64,000 nucleotides of DNA from positions 48,613-112,612 of the forward strand of contig NZ_JAWQUO010000017.1 of NCBI RefSeq assembly GCF_033446605.1, read 5' to 3'. The translations under genes and the position numbers were made by a program. The DNA is from Iodobacter sp025352645. Lineage in GTDB: Bacteria > Pseudomonadota > Gammaproteobacteria > Burkholderiales > Chitinibacteraceae. The notes beneath the pieces were generated by a model that saw only the letters and a list, made by a program, of their open reading frames with translations, ran no database searches and had not been told where the DNA came from. The first letter of the stretch is position 1, and each line of letters begins with the position of its first letter. Below, piece after piece: positions 8,357 to 15,916 of this stretch.

Positions 8357-8925
8357 AATGAATCCTTTATTGCGGCTTACACCGCCATTTTTAGTGCCTG
8401 CGGCACGTCGGTTTTTGTGCGGCAGCTGCTACACGTTTGCAAGCATTGAATCATCGTTGGGCGGGTGAAACCCACCGTTTTTGTAGCATTTCATAGCGAC
8501 TGGTTTTGCTCGATGTGCGCAAAGCAAAAAAGATCTTTTTAGTGCCTGCAGCACGTTGGTTTCGGTGCGGGCGTCCCGCTGGACCTTCCTTTCTTGCTTC
8601 GCCAAGAAACGAAGCCAAAGAAGGCGACCCCTAAAACACGAAGGCCCCTCGCTGCGGACAATCGAGGCGGCGTCAATTCAACTCGCTTCGCTCAAACACG
8701 AATTGACGACTACCCCGCCCCGCTTGTTCCTCGCTCGGCGTGTTTTCAGGGGAGGGTAAAAGCCCTGTGCCATGAGTAGTGACAAACTACAGATTGTTGA
8801 GTTTTAACATGTTCAGAACACAAAAATGACTTAATTCATCACCTGTTTTCCTCCGTGAAACTCCGTGTTCTCTGTGTCCTCCGTGGTTCAAGATTTGGGT
8901 TGTGCTATGCCTGCGTCGGGCAGAA
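8357..8925. repeat. arcB-arcC intergenic region with composite repeat copy R2
   Basis: No gene is supported in these 569 bp. The part from about 8542 to 8901 is a copy of the composite repeat: AGTGCCTGCAGCAC at its left, the CACGAAGGCCCCTC block, a GTTCCTCGCTCGGCGTG block and the conserved 55-bp right end that finishes 25 bp before the arcB stop. A short duplicate of the left end lies at 8393-8411. A decayed GGGCGGGTGAAACCCACC palindrome lies near 8460. Plus-strand open frames here are products of the repeat. Confidence 0.75.
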
Positions 8926-9936
8926 TCAGATATCCCCCAAGGTTGAAACCAGAATGGCTTTAATCGTGTGCATGCGGTTTTCTGCTTGCTCGAAGGCGAT
9001 GTTGGCTGGGGATTCGAACACTTCTTCGGTGACTTCTACACCGTTGGCGAGGAAGGGGTATTGCTCGGCGATTTGCTTGCCCATTTTGGTATCGCTATTG
9101 TGAAAAGCGGGCAGGCAGTGCATAAATTTGGTACGCGGATTGCCGGAGGCTTTCATCATGGCGCTGTTAACTTGGTAGGGCAGTAATTGTTTGATCCGCT
9201 CGGCCCACGCTTCAACCGGCTCACCCATCGATACCCATACATCGGTATGGATAAAATCAACTCCTTTTACTGCTTCCAGCGGGTCTTCGGTTAGCGTGAT
9301 TTTTGCGCCGGATTCTTGTGCAAAATGGCGGCATTGTGCAACAAAATCTTCATGTGGCCACAGCGCTTTAGGTGCGGCAACGCGCACGTCCATGCCTAGC
9401 TTTGCGCCAATTAAGAGCAGTGAATTGCCCATATTATTGCGGGCGTCGCCCAAATAGGCGTAGCTGATATCGTGCAGTGGTTTGTCGCTGTGTTCACGCA
9501 TGGTGAGCACGTCGGCCAGCATTTGGGTGGGGTGATATTCGTCGGTTAAGCCGTTAAATACCGGCACATCGGCAAAGGCGGCCAGCTCTTCTACGATTTC
9601 TTGGCTGTAGCCGCGATATTCGATGGCATCGTATAGCCTGCCCAGCACGCGGGCGGTGTCTTTCATGCTTTCTTTATGACCAATTTGCGATGAGCTTGGG
9701 TCGATATAGGTGACGTTTGCGCCTTGATCGTAAGCGGCCACTTCAAAGGAGCAGCGGGTGCGGGTAGAGGTTTTTTCAAAAATCAGCGCGATGTTTTTGC
9801 GTTTTAGATGCTGCTGCTCGGTGCCGGTGTATTTAGCGCGTTTTAGATCTCGGGATAAATCTAGTAGATAACGTAGCTCACGCTGGGTGTGGTGCATTAG
9901 GCTAAGCAGATTACGATTATGCATATTGAAGGACAT
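8926..9936 (-). CDS. arcB: Ornithine carbamoyltransferase, catabolic
   Basis: A 336-residue enzyme with the carbamoyl-phosphate motif STRTR, the HTDVW segment and the ornithine-binding HCLPAF motif. In the arginine deiminase pathway it splits citrulline with phosphate into ornithine and carbamoyl phosphate. ATG at 9936 is chosen because GGAG lies just upstream and the protein opens MSFNMHNRNLLS like other ArcB proteins; a longer in-frame reading would run into repeat sequence. It lies between arcA and arcC, with repeat DNA on both sides. Confidence 0.93.
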   Translation of the reverse strand: MSFNMHNRNLLSLMHHTQRELRYLLDLSRDLKRAKYTGTEQQHLKRKNIALIFEKTSTRTRCSFEVAAYDQGANVTYIDPSSSQIGHKESMKDTARVLGRLYDAIEYRGYSQEIVEELAAFADVPVFNGLTDEYHPTQMLADVLTMREHSDKPLHDISYAYLGDARNNMGNSLLLIGAKLGMDVRVAAPKALWPHEDFVAQCRHFAQESGAKITLTEDPLEAVKGVDFIHTDVWVSMGEPVEAWAERIKQLLPYQVNSAMMKASGNPRTKFMHCLPAFHNSDTKMGKQIAEQYPFLANGVEVTEEVFESPANIAFEQAENRMHTIKAILVSTLGDI

Positions 9937-10349
9937 GATTGATTCTCCGGTAAACGAAAAAAAATACTGATATTTGTTAAGTGCCTTCGGCACAGTGTTT
10001 AGGAGCGGTAGCCACCCCGGGGGCGTTCTTTTCTTGAACGGCCAAGAAAAGAACCAAAGCCGCAACCTCAAAAGCACGAAGGCCCCTCACTGTGGATAAT
10101 CGGCTCGGCGAAAAAGGCTGCGCACTCGCTGCCTCGCTAACCCTTTTCCGAAGCCCCGAGCCGCTTATTCCTCGTGTCGCGGCTTCAAGGGGAGAGTAAA
10201 AGCCCCTTGCCCCGTGCCAAGAAGAACCAAAGATTGTGGTGTTTGAAAAAAATCAAAACGTAAAGAAAACGATTTTTCTCCGTGAAACTCCGTGTTCTCT
10301 GTGCCCTCCGTGGTTCAAGATTTGGGTTTTTCTAATAGCGCTCAACTAA
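9937..10349. repeat. arcA-arcB intergenic region with composite repeat copy R3
   Basis: No gene is supported in these 413 bp. A composite repeat runs from about 9981 to 10329: GTGCCTTCGGCAC at the left, a run with TTCTTGAACGGCCAAGAA, the CACGAAGGCCCCTCAC block, CCGCTTATTCCTCG, CTTCAAGGGGAGAGTAAAAG, and the conserved CTCCGTGAAACTCCGTG...GTGGTTCAAG end 21 bp before the arcA stop. It matches R2 over most of its length and R1 over its right half. Confidence 0.75.
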
Positions 10350-11606
10350 TCAGTAATCAACCGGATCCCGAATAATTGGGCAGGTCATGCAGTGGCCACC
10401 GCCTCGGCCACGGCCTAGTTCGGCGGAGCTGATGGTGATGACTTCTACGCCTGCTTTGCGTAGTAGGGTGTTGGTGTGGATGTTGCGGTCGTAAGCTAAA
10501 ACCACGCCGGGTTGTAGGGCGACGACGTTATTGCCGTCGTCCCATTGCTCACGTTCAGCTTCAAAGGAGTTGCCACCGGTTTGCACCACGCGTAGCGCAG
10601 GTAATTTGAGCGCTTCGGCGACCACATCTAGGAAGGGTTTGCTTTCGCGGCGCAGATCAATGCCATTCGGTTTGCTTTCATCGGGGCGCAGGCTGAAGGC
10701 GACAATTTGTTTGACCACTTCGGGGAAGATGGTGACCAAATCCCGATCGCAAAAGCTAAATACAGTGTCGAGATGCATGGCAGAGCGGGATTTAGGCAGG
10801 GCGGCCACGATCACGCGTTCCACGGCACCGGCTTTAAATAGAGACATCGCAACTTGGCCGATGGCTTGGTGCGAGGTGCGCTCGCCCATGCCAATCAGCA
10901 CAACGCCGTTGCCAATCGGCATTACATCGCCACCTTCTAGTGTGGCGCTACCGTGATCGACATCGGGATCACCCCACCAAACTTTGACATCGGCGGTGGC
11001 AAAATCGGGGTGGAATTTATAAATAGCGGTAACCAGCAGAGTCTCTTGTCGCCTTGCTGGCCAATACATTGGGTTAAGCGTCACGCCGCCGTAAATCCAG
11101 CAGGTGGTATCGCGGGTAAATTGGGTGTTCGGTAGCGGTGGCAAAATAAAGCTGGCATTGCCGAAGTTTTCACGGAAGATACTCAGCACTTCCGATGGGG
11201 TATCGGCAGGCAAATCAGGAGCAACTACGCCGCCCATTAAAAACTCAGCCAAATGGCGTGGCTCTAAGGAATCTAGCCAGCTGCGCACTTCTTCTAGTAA
11301 GCCAATGCCGACTAAATCTGCAGTAATCTTGCGATCAAGTATCCATTTTTTGGCTTCAGGAATCGCTACGGTGGTGGTAAGCAGATTGTGCATCTCTATC
11401 ACATCCACACCGCGCTCACGCATTTTGGAAACAAAATCAAAGTGATCGCGTTTGGCTTGGCTAACCCACAGCACATCGTCAAATAATAAAGAATCGCAGT
11501 TATTGGGTGTCAGCCGCATATGCGCCAACCCTGGCGAGCAAACCATCACCCGCCTTAGCATGCCTACTTCAGAATGCACACCCAATTGTAGATTTTCGGT
11601 ACTCAT
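10350..11606 (-). CDS. arcA: Arginine deiminase
   Basis: A 418-residue guanidino-modifying enzyme. Visible motifs are FTRDT, LEGGDVMPIG, the GMGERTS segment, the HLDTVF motif with the catalytic His, and the C-terminal GGGHCMTCPI with the nucleophile Cys. It hydrolyses arginine to citrulline and ammonia. ATG at 11606 has AGGAG 7 bp upstream; a GTG one codon earlier would be too close. It begins 13 bp after the arcD stop, so the two are co-transcribed. Confidence 0.95.
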   Translation of the reverse strand: MSTENLQLGVHSEVGMLRRVMVCSPGLAHMRLTPNNCDSLLFDDVLWVSQAKRDHFDFVSKMRERGVDVIEMHNLLTTTVAIPEAKKWILDRKITADLVGIGLLEEVRSWLDSLEPRHLAEFLMGGVVAPDLPADTPSEVLSIFRENFGNASFILPPLPNTQFTRDTTCWIYGGVTLNPMYWPARRQETLLVTAIYKFHPDFATADVKVWWGDPDVDHGSATLEGGDVMPIGNGVVLIGMGERTSHQAIGQVAMSLFKAGAVERVIVAALPKSRSAMHLDTVFSFCDRDLVTIFPEVVKQIVAFSLRPDESKPNGIDLRRESKPFLDVVAEALKLPALRVVQTGGNSFEAEREQWDDGNNVVALQPGVVLAYDRNIHTNTLLRKAGVEVITISSAELGRGRGGGHCMTCPIIRDPVDY

Positions 11607-11619
11607 CACATAGCTCCTA

Positions 11620-13047
11620 TTAAAGCTTTAGAAAACCGGTGTAAAGGCCGTAACTTGCCGCGATGGCCCCGATTACAGCGGCTGCAAAAATGAATTTTTC
11701 AATGGTGGTAAAGATAATCTGGCCGCATTCTTTACGCGCCTTGGCATAAAGAATGGCGCCTGGCGCATACAGCAGGGCGGATAGCAGTAAGAATTGCACC
11801 CCAGCTGCGTAGATCAGCCATACGCTGTAAAGCGCCGCAACGGTTGCAATCAGCAGGTCTTTATTGCGATTGCCGCCATTGGCCTCGTAGCCTTCACCCT
11901 TGTAAGCCACTATCACGCCGTAAGCGGTGGATAAGAAGTAGGGCACTAAAATCATCGAGGTGGCGAGCAGCAGCAGGCTGGTGTAAGTGCTGGCTGCAAA
12001 CAGGGTAATAATGAGGAAAACCTGCACCGCGCTATTGGATAACCAAAGTGCATTGGCCGGCACGCCATTGGCGTTTTCTTTATGCAAAAAGCTGGGCATG
12101 GTTTGATCGCGGGAGGCAGAGAACAAAATCTCGGCACAGAGCAGTGTCCATGAGAGCAAGGCACCCAGCAGTGAAATCACCAGCCCGATAGAGATAAAAA
12201 CCGCGCCCCAGTGGCCCACAATATGCTCCAGCACATAGGCCATGGATGGATTTTTTAGCCCTGCCAGTTCTGGCTGGCTCATTACCCCAAGCGACAACAC
12301 ATTCACCAGTACCAAGAGCAGCAGGGTGCTAAGAAAACCAATCACGGTAGCGCGGCCCACATCGGCACGTTTTTCGGCACGGGCGGAATAAACACTTGCG
12401 CCCTCAATGCCGATAAACACCCAAACGGTGACCAGCATCATATTGCGCACCTGATCCATCACGCTGCCCAGCTTAAGATTGCCCTTACCCCAAAAATCGG
12501 CAGTGAACACATCTAGCTTAAAAGCCACGGCGGCCAGAATAATAAACATCACTAAGGGCACAATCTTGGCCACGGTGGTGACCTGATTAATAAACGCAGC
12601 TTCTTTAACGCCGCGTAATACTAAAAAGTGCACTGCCCACAGCAAAATGGAGGCTCCAATAATGGCGGCTGGGGTATTGCCATCGCCAAATAGGGGGAAG
12701 AAATAACCTAAGGTGCCAAATAGCAAAACAAAATAGCTAACATTGCCCAGAAAGGCGCTAATCCAATAACCCCAAGCCGATGAAAACCCCATGTAATTAC
12801 CAAAGCCTGCTTTGGCGTAGGCATAAACACCGGCGTCTAATTCTGGCTTTTGATTAGCCAGGGTCTGAAACACAAAGGCCAGCATCAGCATCCCCACCGC
12901 CGTGATAGCCCAACCAATCAGCGTGGCACCCGCACCAGCGCTCTGCGCCATATTCTGTGGCAAAGAGAAAATCCCCCCGCCTATCATTGATCCGACCACC
13001 ATCGCAGTGAGCGCGGTGAGCCTTAGCTTATGGGACGATTGCGTCAT
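11620..13047 (-). CDS. arcD: Arginine/ornithine antiporter
   Basis: A 475-residue APC-superfamily transporter with about 12-13 membrane segments and the N-terminal signature VVGSMIGGGIFSLPQNMA. It exchanges external arginine for ornithine across the inner membrane without net energy cost. ATG at 13047 with GAGGGC upstream is preferred over a TTG at 13077. First gene of arcDABC. A TTGAT-N4-AACAA site about 185 bp upstream suggests control by an FNR/ANR-type oxygen sensor. Confidence 0.92.
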   Translation of the reverse strand: MTQSSHKLRLTALTAMVVGSMIGGGIFSLPQNMAQSAGAGATLIGWAITAVGMLMLAFVFQTLANQKPELDAGVYAYAKAGFGNYMGFSSAWGYWISAFLGNVSYFVLLFGTLGYFFPLFGDGNTPAAIIGASILLWAVHFLVLRGVKEAAFINQVTTVAKIVPLVMFIILAAVAFKLDVFTADFWGKGNLKLGSVMDQVRNMMLVTVWVFIGIEGASVYSARAEKRADVGRATVIGFLSTLLLLVLVNVLSLGVMSQPELAGLKNPSMAYVLEHIVGHWGAVFISIGLVISLLGALLSWTLLCAEILFSASRDQTMPSFLHKENANGVPANALWLSNSAVQVFLIITLFAASTYTSLLLLATSMILVPYFLSTAYGVIVAYKGEGYEANGGNRNKDLLIATVAALYSVWLIYAAGVQFLLLSALLYAPGAILYAKARKECGQIIFTTIEKFIFAAAVIGAIAASYGLYTGFLKL

Positions 13048-13128
13048 GATTAGAGCCCTCGGTGCGGTATGAGACAAACGCTACTCGTGCTGGCTTTTAG
13101 CTCAATTTTGTAAGTAATGTAGATACTT

Positions 13129-13150
13129 AAATGATAATATTTACCATCAT
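13129..13150. promoter_or_regulatory. Dyad AATGAT-N10-ATCATT upstream of arcD
   Basis: Six-base arms AATGAT and ATCATT flank ten bases, about 80-100 bp upstream of the arcD ATG. Possible binding site for a dimeric regulator. In AT-rich DNA such dyads also arise by chance. Confidence 0.3.
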
Positions 13151-13231
13151 TATGTAAGCTTATCTTTTGAGTTTGAGCATGGGTCACAGCAGTAGGTGTT
13201 TGTAGTTTGATCTTTTGCGACTACGTGTTTT

Positions 13232-13245
13232 TTGATAAAAAACAA
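13232..13245. promoter_or_regulatory. FNR/ANR-like box upstream of arcDABC
   Basis: TTGATAAAAAACAA matches 9 of 10 defined bases of the FNR/ANR consensus TTGAT-N4-ATCAA. It lies about 185 bp upstream of the arcD ATG. ANR control of arc operons under low oxygen is established in pseudomonads, so the site is plausible. No clear -10 box was found at the expected distance. Confidence 0.45.
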
Positions 13246-13590
13246 AATTATTATTATTTGTTAAATTTAGAAGTATTTAGAAAAACAAAACGTATTGCAA
13301 TCATTAGCTTAGCGATATTTTTAATCTCACTATTAAAGTAAAAAATATTATGATTTCATTCTTTTTTGTAAATTAATTAAAAAATTTACAGTGGTTTTTT
13401 ATGTAAAATCAATTATAAACAAAGACTTAATGCTTATTTTATAGGCTCTACCAATAATTTTATTGATTGGATGGATTTGGTTTTTCATTGCAATACAGTG
13501 TTGTTCTTATTGATTGAGTCTATTCTTGAGAATTGACGATGTATAAGTAAATAAAACCAAAAGTATTCTGGCGTTATTAAGGAGTTTTTC

Positions 13591-13737
13591 GTGGTTTGGG
13601 TTGGCGGACTACAATTTTGCCATTGGTATAAAAAGCCTTTACTTGCTCGCCCACGAAGGGGGTGTCCCTCTTTGTTGTGCTTTCTGACAAGTTTGCTGGC
13701 AAGCATTAGTAGTGTTTTATCTTGTTTTTGTAAGTAA
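13591..13737 (+). CDS. Possible 48-codon small protein
   Basis: A GTG at 13591 is preceded by AAGGAG with 6 bases of spacing. The frame runs 48 codons to TAA at 13735. The first half is polar and aromatic with a basic patch (LARPRRG); the second half is hydrophobic and Cys/Ser-rich (LLCFLTSLLASISSVL), so one membrane helix is possible. A perfect 9-bp hairpin follows at 13755-13778. No homologue is recognised. It may be chance or a decayed gene. Confidence 0.25.
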   Translation: MVWVGGLQFCHWYKKPLLARPRRGCPSLLCFLTSLLASISSVLSCFCK

Positions 13738-14310
13738 TAAAGGGGGAGGGGCAGGGCTTAAATCGAACAATTTAAGCCTGATTATTGGCATATGCGCGAG
13801 TGGGCCTTCGGGCATATCGTGCAGCCAGTTTCTTGGTTGCCTAAACATGAGCTAGCAGCTTCCCTCAATGCGTAAGTACATCCGCAAGGCAGGCTGTCGA
13901 GACGTATTGCTTGCTTAAGTCATAGGGGCAGAGAAGAGCAGTTAAAACGACAGTACGTTTTTTGCTTGTTTTATAGAGTCTGTGTGTTAAATGGAAATTT
14001 TTAGGGAAGAACTTTTGCCTCTTTCAAATCGCTAAGGGGAGTTATATATCGCTCTGGGGCAGAGCAAAGGTTGCTCGCTGGTTTATAAACTGGTGCATAA
14101 GGCTATTTTTTTAGCAGGTCATACCATTTTTAGCGCGTATGCTTACTAAATAATTACACTTTCTTTTGTTAACCTTTTGTTAAGTTTTCGTTGTATTTAC
14201 AACAATCTACTCTACTTATGTTTACAATTGCTGCGTTGTTGAATTACATTCACACAATATTATTTTATTCTAAAGTAATAAAAGTGAAGTTTTATCCTGA
14301 ATTTTACATA

Positions 14311-14328
14311 TTTGCACCAAGATGCAAA
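14311..14328. promoter_or_regulatory. Dyad TTTGCA-N6-TGCAAA upstream of vioA
   Basis: Perfect 6-bp arms spaced by six bases, about 260 bp upstream of the vioA start. Candidate operator only. Confidence 0.3.
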
Positions 14329-14342
14329 ATCAAATGAAATAG

Positions 14343-14361
14343 ACCACACCTAGGCGGTGGT
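14343..14361. promoter_or_regulatory. GC-rich imperfect dyad upstream of vioA
   Basis: ACCACACCTAGGCGGTGGT is an imperfect palindrome standing out as GC-rich in AT-rich surroundings, about 220-236 bp upstream of vioA. In Chromobacterium violaceum vioA is activated by the LuxR-type protein CviR at a GC-rich dyad; this site is a candidate for a comparable regulator, although it does not match the CviR box closely. Confidence 0.35.
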
Positions 14362-14415
14362 AAATAAAAGCTCGCAATATTTTGCAGCTAAGTGCTATTG
14401 CTACGCCTAATGTTA

Positions 14416-14433
14416 TGGTAATTATTTTTACCA
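14416..14433. promoter_or_regulatory. Dyad TGGTAA-N6-TTACCA upstream of vioA
   Basis: Perfect 6-bp arms with six bases between, about 150 bp upstream of vioA. Candidate operator; chance occurrence is possible. Confidence 0.3.
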
Positions 14434-14440
14434 GAATATA

Positions 14441-14456
14441 AATGATATAGATCATT
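14441..14456. promoter_or_regulatory. Dyad AATGAT-N4-ATCATT upstream of vioA (FNR/CRP-family like)
   Basis: AATGATATAGATCATT has perfect 6-bp arms and the TGAT-N4-ATCA core of FNR-type sites, with one outer base per side differing from consensus. It lies about 125 bp upstream of vioA. Confidence 0.35.
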
Positions 14457-14500
14457 GCAACTTATATAAATGGATCTATTACGATTCAACCTCATATTTT

Positions 14501-14529
14501 TTGCAGCTTGGTTATCAGTATTTTAATTA
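14501..14529 (+). promoter_or_regulatory. Possible vioA promoter
   Basis: TTGCAG and TAATTA are separated by 17 bp and would place the transcript start near 14536, leaving a leader of about 43 bases before the vioA GTG. Matches to consensus are moderate. Confidence 0.3.
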
Positions 14530-14578
14530 AATACTAAAAGATAGATATTCCTTTTTATTTACATTGAGGTATTTTAAA

Positions 14579-15859
14579 GTGTTAAACGACAAAGTAATCT
14601 CTATAGTAGGTGCTGGGATATCCGGGCTAAGCTGCGCATTAAAATTAGCCGGCTCCAAACTCACTAAAGGCCATACCATCCGCATATTTGAAAATGGGGA
14701 CAGAACGGGAGGCCGGGCTCACTCAATTAAAGTAGATGATTTCAGTATAGATTTAGGAGCAGGGAGATTTTCGCCAGCTTTACATCCAAATGTTTCAAAA
14801 CTTATTAATGAGCTAGGCGAGAAAATAGAGGTATTTCCTTTTACAAAAATTGCATGTCCGCACCCACATCATGTTGGCCTAAAAGAAATACTGGCACAAT
14901 TAAAGCCAAAAATGCTAAGTAGTTATAATGAATCATTTTTTCAATTTCTATGCAATCATATGGGAAATGAAAAATCCCATGCAATTATTAATGGCTTGGG
15001 CTATGACTCCTTATACTTGCTGCAAATTTCACCAAAAATTGCATACGATATTATTGAAAAACATCCAGAGATTCAGTGTTTCTCAGATAATGAAGGATAT
15101 GAATGGTTTAATTTAGTAGATGGTTTTTCTGCTCTTGTGAAAAGCTTGTACGAAAGAGCTGCCGTATTGGGTGTTGAATTTTATTTCGAACATAAATTAG
15201 TCAATATACAAACCAAATCAAATAGTACTTTGCTTGAGTTTTCTGGCTGTGATCAGCAGGAGATATGGAACAACAGTAGCTACACCGTACTAGCGCTTCC
15301 GCCAACAGCAATGTCATCACTTAATGTAGATTTCCCAAATAGTTGGAGTGATTTTACTTATGGTTCTATCCCTCTTTTTAAAGGATTCATATTTTTTGAT
15401 AGCCCTTGGTGGCAAGATTATAATTTAGAAAATAAAGTAACTATCGTGGATAATCCATTAAGAAAATTATATTTTAAAAGTGATAAATATATTTTCTTTT
15501 ATACCGATAGTGCCTATGCTGATTTTTGGCATGAAGAAACAAAAAAAGGTGATAAGGAATATATAAATACCGTAATGAGATTGATTGGTATGGCCTTAAA
15601 TATTTCAATTAAAGAATTGCCTAGGCCAAGTAGTAATAAATTTAAGTACTGGCCAAGTGGTGTTGAGTTTGCTTTAGAGACTTACCCTGAGCACCCCCCT
15701 GTTTTATCTAAAAATAACGGCACAATAATTGCCACTTCAGATGCCTATACCCCGCATTGTGGCTGGATGGAGGGCGGTATTATTGCTGGCCGAAATGCGG
15801 CAGAACATATATTAAAGCAATTAGAAAAATCAGGGGTTACTGAGGAAAAAATGAATTAA
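14579..15859 (+). CDS. vioA: L-tryptophan oxidase VioA (violacein biosynthesis)
   Basis: A 426-residue FAD-dependent amine oxidase. It carries the FAD-binding GAGISGLS near the N terminus, the family segments ELGAGR-like DLGAGRFSP and LPLFKGF-like IPLFKGF, and the C-terminal DAYTPHCGWMEGG. It oxidises L-tryptophan to the imine of indole-3-pyruvate, the first step to violacein. GTG at 14579 is chosen because GAGGT lies 8 bp upstream; the TTG at 14564 would place that site inside the gene. First gene of vioABCDE. The cluster is visibly more AT-rich than the flanking housekeeping genes. Confidence 0.95.
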   Translation: MLNDKVISIVGAGISGLSCALKLAGSKLTKGHTIRIFENGDRTGGRAHSIKVDDFSIDLGAGRFSPALHPNVSKLINELGEKIEVFPFTKIACPHPHHVGLKEILAQLKPKMLSSYNESFFQFLCNHMGNEKSHAIINGLGYDSLYLLQISPKIAYDIIEKHPEIQCFSDNEGYEWFNLVDGFSALVKSLYERAAVLGVEFYFEHKLVNIQTKSNSTLLEFSGCDQQEIWNNSSYTVLALPPTAMSSLNVDFPNSWSDFTYGSIPLFKGFIFFDSPWWQDYNLENKVTIVDNPLRKLYFKSDKYIFFYTDSAYADFWHEETKKGDKEYINTVMRLIGMALNISIKELPRPSSNKFKYWPSGVEFALETYPEHPPVLSKNNGTIIATSDAYTPHCGWMEGGIIAGRNAAEHILKQLEKSGVTEEKMN

Positions 15860-15916
15860 TTCACAAGAAGATATTGAAAAAACCTCCTTTTTAATTCTAA
15901 TTGGTATTTATATTTA

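Larger units (their letters stand above)
13078..14578. other. 1.5-kb AT-rich gene-poor region between arcD and vioA
   Basis: Apart from one possible 48-codon frame at 13591-13737, no gene is convincing. The left end should hold the arcD promoter and the right end the vioA promoter. Several dyads are visible, described separately, plus hairpins at 13755-13778 (GGCTTAAAT/ATTTAAGCC) and 14051-14065 (GCTCTG/CAGAGC). Base composition is more AT-rich at both ends than in the middle (about 13.6-14.1 kb). No quorum-sensing synthase or receptor gene is present. Confidence 0.6.

Noticed and set aside
8556..8779. Plus-strand open frames in the arcB-arcC gap
   Set aside because: They lie inside the composite repeat, overlap each other in different frames and have no ribosome site; the matching region of the other copy does not keep the frame.
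13485..13706. 73-codon minus-strand frame in the arc-vio gap
   Set aside because: No ribosome site, low-complexity composition and no recognisable family; the plus-strand frame at 13591 overlaps it and has better signals.
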